Positions 36,120 to 44,776 of a stretch of DNA of 64,000 bases are shown piece by piece. Origin of the DNA: GCA-002733465 sp039969155 (GTDB lineage: Bacteria; Pseudomonadota; Gammaproteobacteria; Enterobacterales; Kangiellaceae); contig JBDVOJ010000009.1 in NCBI GenBank assembly GCA_039969155.1, positions 8,801-72,800 on the forward strand, in the 5' to 3' direction. The translations under genes and the position numbers were made by a program. The notes beneath the pieces were generated by a model. The model did no database searches and was not told where the DNA came from. It saw nothing but the letters and a program-made list of their open reading frames with translations. Positions within the stretch are counted from its first letter, which is position 1; every line of letters starts with the position of its first letter.

Positions 36120-37295
36120 ATGAAAAACTTATTAATGGTTAGTTTTGGCTTATTTATTGGGGCAGCGGTGTACAACGTTGATGTGCAAGCAACTAATTTG
36201 AACGTTGAGGAATTGAGGCTTGGTAAAGCGGTCAAGGCGATGCCAGAAGCTGCCACCCAGTTTGGGTCTCGGCTAAATCGGTTTTCTAAACTCATCTACA
36301 CGGTAGATTCGTATGATGGTGCTAGCCGATTAATTGCTAACGAAGGTAATCAATTGTGGCGAACAGCCATTGATGAATACGCAAAGCGAAAAGACTTCGA
36401 TGACAGGCCGCTTTACTGGGCCCGACTAAAATTCAATTCGATTATTAAAAACACAAAATTATTCGCTAAACTTTCGGAAAGCGAGCAACAACAATTACTC
36501 TGGATTTCAGAACTTGCCACTCGCGGCAATTCGGACGTTGAGTTTGATAAAAACACCCGATTCAAAATTTTGCTTACCGGTTTTGACCCATTTTTCTTAG
36601 ATAGATACATTGATCAAAGTAATCCTTCGGGAGTCATTGCAACGGCTTTCGATAACAAGGTTTTTTATGTCGGCGGTCAGGCCGTTGAGGTAGAAACTTT
36701 GATTGTTCCGGTAAGGTTTGAAGATTTTGATAAAGGAATGATTGAAACGATGCTCACTCCGCGTCTCCAGAATAAGCAAGTTGATATGATAGTCACCGTG
36801 AGCATGGGACGAGATGATTTTGATTTAGAGCGATTTCCGGGGTTACGTCGAAGTGCTAAAGCGCCTGATAATTTAAATGTCTACACTGGAGCTAGCGCCG
36901 AAACCCCCTTAGTTCCTATGTATGCTGGGAAAATGCTCAAGGGTCCTGAATTCAACCAGTTTAGCCTTCCAGCTTCGGCGATGAAGCTAGCCGAAGGGGC
37001 TTTTAAGATTAATGATAATCACAAGGTCACTACTAAGACCAAAAGCTTTCATCCTAAAACCCTTAACGAGTTAGAAGGCGAAGTATCGGTACAAGGCTCG
37101 GGTGGCGGTTATTTATCCAATGAAATCTCTTACCGCAGTTTATTATTGCGCGATAAATATCAAGCGGATTTACCTGTAGGGCATATTCATACCCCTAGGT
37201 ACCAAGGTTTTAAACCAGAAAAAATCGAAAAAATGGTTAATCAAGTGGAGCAAATGTTAATCAAAGCATTGGAATCTCTGACGGAAACAAAATAA
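36120..37295 (+). CDS. secreted pyroglutamyl-peptidase I (C15)-like protein
   Basis: 391 residues, longer than classical Pcp (about 215). A signal peptide is likely (NLLMVSFGLFIGAAVYNVDVQA region). The C15 core begins at about residue 143 with LLTGFDPF; the catalytic Glu region is SMGRDDFDLER. The His region is VGHIHTPR. At the place where the nucleophilic cysteine sits in Pcp (YxCN) the sequence reads YLSNE, so the Cys is replaced by Ser. It could be a serine variant, a different hydrolase or a non-catalytic binder. The function is therefore uncertain. Confidence 0.75.
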   Translation: MKNLLMVSFGLFIGAAVYNVDVQATNLNVEELRLGKAVKAMPEAATQFGSRLNRFSKLIYTVDSYDGASRLIANEGNQLWRTAIDEYAKRKDFDDRPLYWARLKFNSIIKNTKLFAKLSESEQQQLLWISELATRGNSDVEFDKNTRFKILLTGFDPFFLDRYIDQSNPSGVIATAFDNKVFYVGGQAVEVETLIVPVRFEDFDKGMIETMLTPRLQNKQVDMIVTVSMGRDDFDLERFPGLRRSAKAPDNLNVYTGASAETPLVPMYAGKMLKGPEFNQFSLPASAMKLAEGAFKINDNHKVTTKTKSFHPKTLNELEGEVSVQGSGGGYLSNEISYRSLLLRDKYQADLPVGHIHTPRYQGFKPEKIEKMVNQVEQMLIKALESLTETK

Positions 37296-37311
37296 CACTA
37301 GAATTATGTAA

Positions 37312-37352
37312 TTTAGTCTCCATTGTTAAGTCTTAACTGTTGAGAGACTAAA
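37312..37352. terminator. nested inverted repeat downstream of the C15-like gene
   Basis: The outer arms TTTAGTCTC (37312-37320) and GAGACTAAA (37344-37352) match perfectly, and inside them GTTAAG and CTTAAC form a second inverted repeat around a single T. The structure starts 16 bp after the stop. It has no T-run on either strand of the usual length, so it may be a terminator, an operator or a protein-binding palindrome. Confidence 0.4.
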
Positions 37353-37426
37353 CGAGATTGCATTGAAATCACTGCAAACCATTTAATCGTTTTACCTATC
37401 GTGAAACATTATCCAAGGACAAAAAT

Positions 37427-38293
37427 ATGTCTAAATACAATGAGCTGAATGAAGAAGAGAAAAGGGTCATCTTAGAAAAAGGCACAGAGCGCCCCTTTAC
37501 TGGCGAGTATAATGATTTTATTGAAGGCGGCATGTATGTGTGTAAGCAATGTGATGCGCCACTATACCTTTCTCAGCATAAGTTTCAGTCGACTTGTGGT
37601 TGGCCGAGTTTTGATGATGAGATTGAAGGGGCGGTAAGGCGAGAAGTGGATGCTGATGGTCGTCGAACAGAAATTCTATGCGCCAATTGCGATGGTCATT
37701 TAGGACATGTATTTGAAGGCGAAATGTTAACCGAGAAAAACATCCGACACTGTGTTAATTCGGTGTCGATGAAATTTGTGAGTTCTGATGATATGAAAAA
37801 ACAAGATAGTTCAATTAAAGAAGCTTATTACGCTGGAGGTTGTTTCTGGGGAGTAGAGCATTTGATGCAACAACAGTCGGGTGTGCTAAGCGTTGAGTCG
37901 GGTTATATGGGCGGTGAAGTAGAGAACCCAACTTACGAGCAAGTTTGTAGTAAATCGACTGGCCATTTAGAAGTAGTTAAAGTTGCCTATCGACCAGATG
38001 AGGTAAGCTTTGAAACTCTGACCAAACTATTTTTTGAGATCCATGATCCCACTCAAACCGATGGACAAGGCCCTGACATAGGTAATCAATATTTGTCAGC
38101 GATTTTTTATACTGAGGATAGTGAGCGAGAAGTTGCTCAAGGGTTGATTAAAATTCTGGAAGGAAAAGGTATGTCGATTGCGACTCAGTTATTACCTAAA
38201 GCTGAGTTTTGGAAAGCTGAAGATTATCACCAAGATTATTATCAAAAGAATGGACAATCGCCCTATTGTCATCAATATGAGAAGTTGTTTTAG
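37427..38293 (+). CDS. bifunctional methionine sulfoxide reductase MsrB-MsrA
   Basis: 288 residues. The N-terminal MsrB domain (about 1-120) has the zinc cysteines C39, C42, C85 and C88, a second cysteine at C57 in STCGWPSF, and catalytic C109 in RHCVNS. The C-terminal MsrA domain (about 132-288) has catalytic C139 in GGCFWG. The protein repairs both R and S sulfoxides of methionine in the cytoplasm, as there is no signal peptide. A second, exported fusion with a different domain order is at 58589-59935. Confidence 0.95.
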   Translation: MSKYNELNEEEKRVILEKGTERPFTGEYNDFIEGGMYVCKQCDAPLYLSQHKFQSTCGWPSFDDEIEGAVRREVDADGRRTEILCANCDGHLGHVFEGEMLTEKNIRHCVNSVSMKFVSSDDMKKQDSSIKEAYYAGGCFWGVEHLMQQQSGVLSVESGYMGGEVENPTYEQVCSKSTGHLEVVKVAYRPDEVSFETLTKLFFEIHDPTQTDGQGPDIGNQYLSAIFYTEDSEREVAQGLIKILEGKGMSIATQLLPKAEFWKAEDYHQDYYQKNGQSPYCHQYEKLF

Positions 38294-38333
38294 GGGCGAA
38301 TAAAAACTCACTGAGCGGAGTTAAAGATAAAGT

Positions 38334-38389
38334 TCACTGAGCGCAGTCGAAGTGTCACATTAGTGCTTCGACAAGCTCAGCCGGCTTGT
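38334..38389. repeat. REP-like palindromic repeat, inverted copy
   Basis: This is the inverse of unit 1 at 28015-28072: one half is identical over 21 bp and the other differs at one position. It lies between two convergent genes, the usual place for REP-type elements. Looser relatives of the same core occur near 35177-35230 (CTTCGACTCCGTTCAG). Confidence 0.75.
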
Positions 38390-38406
38390 ATCTTTTTAAC
38401 ACCAAC

Positions 38407-39519
38407 TCACAAAGTTTCTTTTGCCACAACCGGATTAGCATACATCGCTAATAGCCACTTTTTCTGAGTTTCATTTAATTCAGCCAAGCGCTTTTCAATA
38501 AGGCAATTTTTATTCACTTTAGAATGGGCATCTTTGACTCGTTCATAAGCGACATGATTACTATCGAATAGTTGATAGTTACCAATGATTTGTTGATCAA
38601 TAGCTGCAGCAATTTCTTTACTGTCCGCGAAGTCACCAGCGATTGGTGTTCCAAAAGTTAAATGAATTTTCCCTTTATAACCCATCAAACCTTTAGTAAT
38701 ACTGTTGATGTCTTCATGCTCGGATTTTTCATATTTGCCTTCGGTTTCAATAGTCGCCAACTCTTTCGCTTTATCTTGGTCACATGGATCATATTGATAA
38801 GCAATGGATACCGGAATGATATTTAGTTCATCCAGATAGTCTTTGATTGCCATCGGCTTGGGTTTGTTTAATAGCAACATTGAGATAAGAGCAGAATTGG
38901 TTTTATCAATACCATCTTTGGCACGACCTTCTTTTTGTGCAATCCAAATCGGCTGCTGTTTGTCGGTCAGTGCATGATGAATATATGCGGAAAGGTTTTT
39001 CGAGGCGGTTAACATAGCTCGCTTAGTTTTTTCGCTTCGTTTTACAATAAAGCTTTTATTGATCCGCATGAGATCAGAGATCCATTCTTTAGTCAGTAAA
39101 TTATCCCCGACTGCAATTTCAACGGTTTTAGCACCGATATCAAATAAAGCGTAATTTACTAGCGCTGGGTCGAGTACGATATCTCGGTGGTTACTAATGA
39201 ATAAACTCGGTTTACTAAGGTCCAATTCTTTTAAACCAGAGTAAGTAAAACCATCAGTACTTTTACGAATAAGTTTAAATAAATATTTGGCGACTTCATT
39301 TTGCACTGCTTCTACACTGGTAATTTTGCTAATCTTTCTCAGCAAAGACAGCCTTACAATGGTTCGTGCTAATCCGGGCAATGGGCGGTAGAGCCAGCGC
39401 ATGGTATAGATAGCCACTGACGATAATAGCTCTTTATCGTTTGCTAATTTCTTTATGACTTCAACAACTTCATCATCGCGGTACGGACGAATATCATCAA
39501 ACATAGGAGGACTCTGCAT
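38407..39519 (-). CDS. glycerol-3-phosphate/lysophospholipid acyltransferase-like protein
   Basis: 370 residues in the PlsC-like acyltransferase superfamily. The key block is SNHRDIVLDP, a variant of the NHX4D motif found in a subgroup common in Bacteroidetes and marine gammaproteobacteria. A later EGRAKDG fits the second substrate-binding motif. No signal peptide is seen. It is likely to attach acyl chains to glycerolipids at the inner membrane, but the precise substrate is unknown. Confidence 0.83.
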   Translation of the reverse strand: MQSPPMFDDIRPYRDDEVVEVIKKLANDKELLSSVAIYTMRWLYRPLPGLARTIVRLSLLRKISKITSVEAVQNEVAKYLFKLIRKSTDGFTYSGLKELDLSKPSLFISNHRDIVLDPALVNYALFDIGAKTVEIAVGDNLLTKEWISDLMRINKSFIVKRSEKTKRAMLTASKNLSAYIHHALTDKQQPIWIAQKEGRAKDGIDKTNSALISMLLLNKPKPMAIKDYLDELNIIPVSIAYQYDPCDQDKAKELATIETEGKYEKSEHEDINSITKGLMGYKGKIHLTFGTPIAGDFADSKEIAAAIDQQIIGNYQLFDSNHVAYERVKDAHSKVNKNCLIEKRLAELNETQKKWLLAMYANPVVAKETL

Positions 39520-39711
39520 TATTCTTTGATTTATGGATTGCGCAAAAACACTAAGTAACAGCGCGTTCTACTGCATAGCAAAGGCTATACGCTAACTAGA
39601 TAAGCGGGGCATTATACCGGAACCTAAGTGAAATTTACGAACACGATATGACTGAGGTGTTACAAAATAGTAATAATCCTGGTTTTTAACTTAATTATCA
39701 ACGAGTTATAT

Positions 39712-40317
39712 CTAGCGATTAATGAACTTCACTCGACCAAAAGCAAGCTTTAGTCCGATTAGAGCGAGAATTAGAATGGCTGCAAGACCCACCACCCCCA
39801 TGATACGGTCGATTGAGTCAATCCCAGTCCATTGTAAATAGTGAATTTCGTACATTTGATTAATAAAATCAGTATCTGGGCCCTTTTGGCTGAGTTTCAG
39901 TTGAGGCCAGTTTAAATTGATCACTATGTCTTGGTTAGTGACGATTTGGTGATCATTGATACTAATGATTTCGCCGTAACGCGCTTTATCTTCAGCAATT
40001 GCATCATCAACCAATAGTCGAATTTGATCTTCAGAGAGTGATTTCCTTAAATCAAAGGTGATGGGATCGAGCTGTTGCCATCCGGTGTTTGTTTTAACCA
40101 ATAAATGATCACCCAGAATCGAACGTCGCCATTCAAAAGCCAACCAGCCTGAAAGTGGTTCAATAGAAACACGGGATTGTAGTGGGTAGGACTTAATGTC
40201 GAGGGCTTGGTAAGCCTCTTTATACCCTGGTTTAACAAAGAAAAAGATTCCGGTGATGGTCCAAGCGATAAAAGGTAGGACCATTATCAGCCCGAGGATT
40301 TTATGGAGTTTTCTCAT
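39712..40317 (-). CDS. PepSY domain membrane protein
   Basis: 201 residues: an N-terminal transmembrane helix with KLHKILGLIMVLPFIAWTIT, a periplasmic PepSY-like stretch (DQIRLLVDDAIAEDKARYGE), and a C-terminal helix ending in KLAFGRVKFINR. This matches the PepSY-associated TM family, often linked to iron or heme reduction and peptidase control. No linked partner gene is evident. Confidence 0.8.
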   Translation of the reverse strand: MRKLHKILGLIMVLPFIAWTITGIFFFVKPGYKEAYQALDIKSYPLQSRVSIEPLSGWLAFEWRRSILGDHLLVKTNTGWQQLDPITFDLRKSLSEDQIRLLVDDAIAEDKARYGEIISINDHQIVTNQDIVINLNWPQLKLSQKGPDTDFINQMYEIHYLQWTGIDSIDRIMGVVGLAAILILALIGLKLAFGRVKFINR

Positions 40318-40468
40318 TAACCACGTCCAGTTACAAAAAAACAGATTATAAGGAGATTTCTACTGGGTTAAAAGAAAAAGCCCATTGATATAAAAATTCG
40401 GTTAGGTTTTAATGAAAGAAGTTTAGCCATAACCTTGCCCCATCGTGTGGCAGCTTGACTACTTCACT

Positions 40469-40948
40469 ATGGAAACCTATTTAATGATGAAGCCACTATC
40501 TAAACTGTTCAAAATTTCAAGTTACATTGCTCTGTCGGGTTGGGTTGTGTTAATTGGCTTTCCGTTTTGGCAATTTGGACATGCTTTAGTACTTTCGATT
40601 TCAGTATTACTTCTCTGCGGAATTTACACTTTTTTAGTTTTTTTTGGAAAGAAATTTGATGGCGAGGAAAAAGTTAAGGGTAGTTTTTGGTCTTTCAAAG
40701 GTGTTGTGTCCTTGTTTAAAACACCAAGAGTTGTTTTAGCGGGATGGGTTCATTACTTAGCCTTCGACTTAATGGTTGGTTTGTATATTGTTATTGACGC
40801 GGCTAATTTAGGTATTTCCCATTGGATGTTGTTACCTTGCTTGTTTCTCACGCTTATGTTCGGACCTGCAGGGTTACTGGCTTACTTTGTTCTAAAAATT
40901 GCGGTAGTACAAGACTTTCTATTAATCAGTACAAGTTATTTGATCTGA
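40469..40948 (+). CDS. ABA4-like (DUF4281) membrane protein
   Basis: About 159 residues from ATG 40469; ATG 40484, with GGAAA upstream, or GTG 40445 are alternatives. It has four to five hydrophobic segments and the ABA4 signature AGWVHYLAFDLMVG and LTLMFGPAGLLAYF. The family is named after a plant protein needed for neoxanthin synthesis; bacterial roles are unknown. It stands 57 bp upstream of the second deformylase. Confidence 0.8.
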   Translation: METYLMMKPLSKLFKISSYIALSGWVVLIGFPFWQFGHALVLSISVLLLCGIYTFLVFFGKKFDGEEKVKGSFWSFKGVVSLFKTPRVVLAGWVHYLAFDLMVGLYIVIDAANLGISHWMLLPCLFLTLMFGPAGLLAYFVLKIAVVQDFLLISTSYLI

Positions 40949-41005
40949 CATTAACCGGCAGTCGTGTGCTACTGCATTGTGAATTGAATTAATTAGAGGC
41001 TTATC

Positions 41006-41560
41006 ATGCGTATTAATCAAATTGGCGATCCTATACTCAGAAAGGTTTGTCGTCCGGTTGAACACAACGAAATCAACTCGACCGAAATCAACAATACCAT
41101 TATTAAAATGAAGGAAATTCTTAATGGTATTAAAGCGATTTCTAACGAAAATGGCAATGCGATTGCGGCGCCTCAAGTAGGGCATTCAGTTCGTATTATA
41201 CTGCTAAGATTAAAGGAACAATTTATACCAATGATAAACCCGACTTTCACTCAAATTTCTGATGAAACTTTTGAGTTAGAAGAAGAATGTTTTAGCTTCT
41301 ATCACCTAAGAGGATTAGTGACTCGCTATTCTAAAATTAGAGTCGATTACTTGGATGAAAACGCACAGACCACCTCTATACTTTTAGAAGGCGAAGATGC
41401 CGGTATTGCACAACACGAAGTCGATCATTTAGACGGAATATTTTTTTTAGACCGATTGAAAAATAAAAACACAGTGATGTCAGTCGATTTTATGTTAAGA
41501 GACAATCCACAACGACTATCGGTAGTAAGAAAAATGATCAACTATATGGTGGGGTATTAA
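41006..41560 (+). CDS. divergent peptide deformylase
   Basis: 184 residues. The three motifs are recognisable but altered: GNAIAAPQ (50-57) for GxGLAAxQ, EECFS (93-97; C95) for EGCLS, and HEVDH (H137, E138, H141). Metal ligands are therefore retained, so activity is plausible. E-C-F-S is a known variation of type-III-like or actinonin-tolerant deformylases, but I cannot assign the type with certainty. It could be a second housekeeping copy or one with a specialised substrate. A canonical def is at 4214. Confidence 0.82.
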   Translation: MRINQIGDPILRKVCRPVEHNEINSTEINNTIIKMKEILNGIKAISNENGNAIAAPQVGHSVRIILLRLKEQFIPMINPTFTQISDETFELEEECFSFYHLRGLVTRYSKIRVDYLDENAQTTSILLEGEDAGIAQHEVDHLDGIFFLDRLKNKNTVMSVDFMLRDNPQRLSVVRKMINYMVGY

Positions 41561-41658
41561 ATACTTATCATTTAAGAGCACCTAGCAACTCCATATCTAG
41601 ATATTAGGTCAACCCGCACTTGAATAAAAACTGTGTAAGCCGACCTAAAACGGCAGTA

Positions 41659-42945
41659 CTACTTTAAGCGATTGCAATTAGCGTAAAATGAAACCGTTGC
41701 AGGCCAATCTGAAAATACTCCAATTACACCAACCTCTTTTGCTAAAACATCTAGAAGCGTGAGAACGTCGCCATCGTTATTAATTGCATTAGCAGTCGAT
41801 TGAAAATACCAGCCTCCACCATTGGCTAGAGGGCCAGAACGCTCCAGAGTCCAAGTAATTATTTTTAGTCCTGCTGCTTTCGCTTCTAGCGCATAAGTCG
41901 AAGGAACCATTTGATTCTCCGAGTCTAAGTCGACTAGCATCCACATAGGAGGCGCAATAATTTGTACTCCCTCACTCACCAATTGCTGCATCGTAGGTGA
42001 CCAAGTCAAGGGTTCCCTAAAATTAAAGTCTGGGTCACTATATCGACCATCTAGATAAACCGATTGACGACCAAACATTGGCTCGTTGGCAATCCAGTAC
42101 TTAATATCGTCCAAGTTAAACGATTGCGCAAACACCTTCCTTGGAGATACTTCCGCTTGCTTGTATTCGTTAATCATTTGTTGTGCATAGTCTTGTTGGC
42201 TGTATTCACCTTCAAAGGGCATATCAACACTTGGCGCTTTTAACTCGGGAGTCATTTTTACATCAAGTTTTTTAAACAGCTCAATGCTCTCTAAGTGAGT
42301 CAGTAGAGTTCCTTCTTGGGTATAAAGATCGGTTCTCCAAGTAGCCGTTCCTCCGAGGTATTCCTCTACTGTAGTGGCGGAGCGGTCAGAGGCATCCATC
42401 TTACCTTTAAGTGTTTTAAATTCCTCAACAGTAATGTCACTGGTGCAACACTTTGCGTTGGCTGGACTAAGCATTTTTCCATTTGGGTCAAATGTGGCCG
42501 GAGAAAACGGCACCGAGCATTTCTCAGCCAATGGGGTAGCAAGAATATTTGTGGTGGTGTGTAAATCACATTGAGAATGTCTGCAGACAAGTTCACGGTC
42601 CTTAGTGAAGGTAACATCACATTCCAATATTCCAGCACCCATTCTAGCTGCTGCAATGTAGGACTCTCTAGTGTGCTCTGGAAATTGCATTGGCGCACCG
42701 CGGTGACCGATAGAAAAGTCACTTTTCTTAAAAGTTTTTTTATTGTCTGCACAGTATTGCATTTGGTCTTTTAGTCCTCCTAAATCCATATCTTCCACTA
42801 AATAGAAAGGTCTAGGGCCAAATTGGACTGAGCGCGGTTTTGAGACATCGTTAAAGGATTCTGATTCCATGGCATTACTATTAGAAACAATTAATAATGT
42901 TGAGGAAAAAATTACGGATGTAAATAAGTTAACTTTCTTGAGCAT
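41659..42945 (-). CDS. secreted glycerophosphodiester phosphodiesterase
   Basis: 428 residues with a signal peptide ending near SNSNA. The GDPD core shows GHRGA (H81, R82), EHT (E90), LECDV (E108, D110) and H123 in CRHS, all the usual metal and catalytic residues. It releases glycerol 3-phosphate and an alcohol from lipid-derived diesters in the periplasm. There are cysteine-rich inserts (CDLHT, KCCTSD) and a longer C-terminal half than in E. coli GlpQ. The ATG follows GGGAGAAT. Confidence 0.9.
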   Translation of the reverse strand: MLKKVNLFTSVIFSSTLLIVSNSNAMESESFNDVSKPRSVQFGPRPFYLVEDMDLGGLKDQMQYCADNKKTFKKSDFSIGHRGAPMQFPEHTRESYIAAARMGAGILECDVTFTKDRELVCRHSQCDLHTTTNILATPLAEKCSVPFSPATFDPNGKMLSPANAKCCTSDITVEEFKTLKGKMDASDRSATTVEEYLGGTATWRTDLYTQEGTLLTHLESIELFKKLDVKMTPELKAPSVDMPFEGEYSQQDYAQQMINEYKQAEVSPRKVFAQSFNLDDIKYWIANEPMFGRQSVYLDGRYSDPDFNFREPLTWSPTMQQLVSEGVQIIAPPMWMLVDLDSENQMVPSTYALEAKAAGLKIITWTLERSGPLANGGGWYFQSTANAINNDGDVLTLLDVLAKEVGVIGVFSDWPATVSFYANCNRLK

Positions 42946-43084
42946 GGTTATTCTCCCACTTGGTTAGAGTAGGTTCAGCTTAAGCTCGATTTGTTAACAC
43001 TAAATGACGGAAAGGTTTAGAGTTTATGACGAGTTATTTATGAGTTTCAATGTGAACGTTCAGGTTTAGTTTCACTTAGCCTTA

Positions 43085-43483
43085 CTAGTTTAGAGGAACC
43101 TCCATAAAGTAGTCAAAGTGTTCTAAATCCAATTCTCGGTTGGCTAATACTCGGATGTATTTTTTCTGGCTGTTTTTCACGCGATAGCTGAGTAATAACT
43201 CATCATTCGGTGCTAGATTGAAAATACGACAAAGATACTTTTTATTGGTCTCTTCTAAGGGAATTTCTTCAACAAATTCAAAAGTGGATTTACAATAAAT
43301 ACGCAGATGACGAATCACCTTGTGACTAGAACAAATATCAGGTGCCAAAGATAATAATTGATTATTAGGACCAACGAATTTACATTTCTTTGAGGTAGTC
43401 GAACTTGGGTAATCATTAAGGCTAGCATCTATAGTGGATTGATAATGCGCCAGTTTTAATCGATCCCATTGCGTATTGTTCAT
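43085..43483 (-). CDS. hypothetical protein
   Basis: 132 residues with a proper ATG. It has no signal peptide or membrane segment, and I do not recognise the family. The composition is ordinary for the region, with three cysteines and a conserved-looking YRVKNSQKKYIRVLANREL stretch. It is co-directional with the M15-like gene upstream (82 bp apart), without other hints of role. Confidence 0.6.
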   Translation of the reverse strand: MNNTQWDRLKLAHYQSTIDASLNDYPSSTTSKKCKFVGPNNQLLSLAPDICSSHKVIRHLRIYCKSTFEFVEEIPLEETNKKYLCRIFNLAPNDELLLSYRVKNSQKKYIRVLANRELDLEHFDYFMEVPLN

Positions 43484-43564
43484 TGTTTTTATCCGCTTAT
43501 CGAGTGTGTAACTCTAATCATACTCGATAAACATGAATCAATCCTGAACTGAGAGTAGAAGAAG

Positions 43565-44179
43565 TTACTCTCGTCTTGGACATTGATCCGGGATAAATCC
43601 ATAAGGCTCAAAATTCAAATGAAGATGTGGGCCGGTACCGTGACTTCTATCTTCAATCCAAGCCGTATATCGTTTGTCATCGACCGAGTAAGCTGTTGAT
43701 TTAATGATTGCTTTGAGGCGCTCGACTTCGGCTTTAGAGTGACCAGCGGTGCCGATATCCACCGCTCTATTGGATAAATGTTTCGATATATAGCAATTCC
43801 GACCAATTTGGTCGCTAATTGCTGCCGCTATAGTCTTTCTATTTTTTATCGGCAGTGCTTGGTATTCAGCCACCGCCGCTTGGTTTTCATAAACTTTACA
43901 TCCACTCGCTAAACAGCTCAGCATATATCCTGCTTGAGCTTCTATGGTTCTTTGGATACTAGTGATTTTTAAACTTGTCCATGATTTGTTGGCGTTTGTC
44001 TGCTGAACACAAAATTGCTGACTCACTAATTCTAAAACCTGTCTGATCTCTGTAGACGCGGCGCTCAAATCACCCTTCAATTGGTCCTTACAAGGTAAAG
44101 AGTCCGCTTGGCTCGAGTTAACAACCAGTGAGTTAAGAACCAAAAATAACATCATTATTCTTCTAATACTCATAGCCAT
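43565..44179 (-). CDS. M15-like zinc peptidase, exported
   Basis: 204 residues from ATG 44179 behind AAGGATTCAG. The leader (RIMMLFLVLNSLVVNSSQA) is a signal peptide. I see the M15 zinc motif H134-x6-D141 (KHLSNRAVDIG), then WIEDRS (E176) and PHLHLN (H185, H187), the order seen in D-Ala-D-Ala carboxypeptidases and phage endolysins. It should cut peptidoglycan peptides in the periplasm. The cysteines (C30, C57, C90, C94, C129) suggest disulfides. The match is motif-level only. Confidence 0.68.
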   Translation of the reverse strand: MAMSIRRIMMLFLVLNSLVVNSSQADSLPCKDQLKGDLSAASTEIRQVLELVSQQFCVQQTNANKSWTSLKITSIQRTIEAQAGYMLSCLASGCKVYENQAAVAEYQALPIKNRKTIAAAISDQIGRNCYISKHLSNRAVDIGTAGHSKAEVERLKAIIKSTAYSVDDKRYTAWIEDRSHGTGPHLHLNFEPYGFIPDQCPRRE

Positions 44180-44303
44180 CTGAATCCTTATATAGTTAAC
44201 AAAATCAACTGGTTAGCTGGTTATTGCTATCGCCTAGTTGGTTGACCAAATTAATTATCTTACATTTTCTACGACAAAAACAGTTGATTAAAATATGATC
44301 TAT

Positions 44304-44337
44304 ATGTACCATGGGTGCATGGGGTACATGTGGTACA
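44304..44337. promoter_or_regulatory. palindromic operator of the GntR/YtrA-type regulator
   Basis: ATGTACC (44304-44310) and GGTACAT (44323-44329) form an inverted repeat with a 12-bp spacer. A further GGTACA follows at 44332-44337. YtrA-subfamily regulators bind widely spaced palindromes of this sort at their own promoters. The site lies 49 bp before the regulator ATG. Confidence 0.55.
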
Positions 44338-44385
44338 AGCTGATTTTGCCAGCATCCTTACTCAATAAGAGGTTTATTAGGCACC

Positions 44386-44775
44386 ATGGAAATAGTGATA
44401 GATATTGAAGATTCAATGCCGTTGTTTTCGCAATTGGTCAATCAAATCAAGCAAGCTGTCAGTACCGATCAAGTGTCGGTGGGCGATCCGTTGCCTTCTA
44501 TTAGGCAACTCGCTAATGACCTTGATATCAACAACAAGACCGTAGCTAAAGCTTATCGTTTGCTCGAAAGAGATGCGGTGATTGAAACAAAAGGCTATCG
44601 AGGAACTTTTGTTCATCCACAGGCCAAACAAAATTGTGAAGTTAATTTAAGCGAGTGGGCTAACGAAAAGCTAGCCAACGTTATTAAAGAATTAAGAAAT
44701 GCCAATATCACTGATTCTGAAATCAGAATTGCATTTACCCAGATAATGAGTAACCAACCGGTTCAAGGAGTTTAA
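44386..44775 (+). CDS. GntR family transcriptional regulator, YtrA subfamily
   Basis: 129 residues: an N-terminal winged helix (PLFSQLVNQIKQAV, PLPSIRQLANDLDINNKTVAKAYRLLE) followed by only a short helical tail, the mark of the YtrA subfamily. These regulators usually repress an adjacent operon for transport or membrane proteins. The next gene, a membrane protein, starts one base after its stop codon. A palindrome upstream is a likely autoregulatory site. The effector is unknown. Confidence 0.9.
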   Translation: MEIVIDIEDSMPLFSQLVNQIKQAVSTDQVSVGDPLPSIRQLANDLDINNKTVAKAYRLLERDAVIETKGYRGTFVHPQAKQNCEVNLSEWANEKLANVIKELRNANITDSEIRIAFTQIMSNQPVQGV

Positions 44776-44776
44776 T

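Noticed and set aside
42366..42752. 128-codon leftward frame inside the GDPD gene
   Set aside because: It lies in another frame of the same strand as a gene whose full catalytic motif set is intact.
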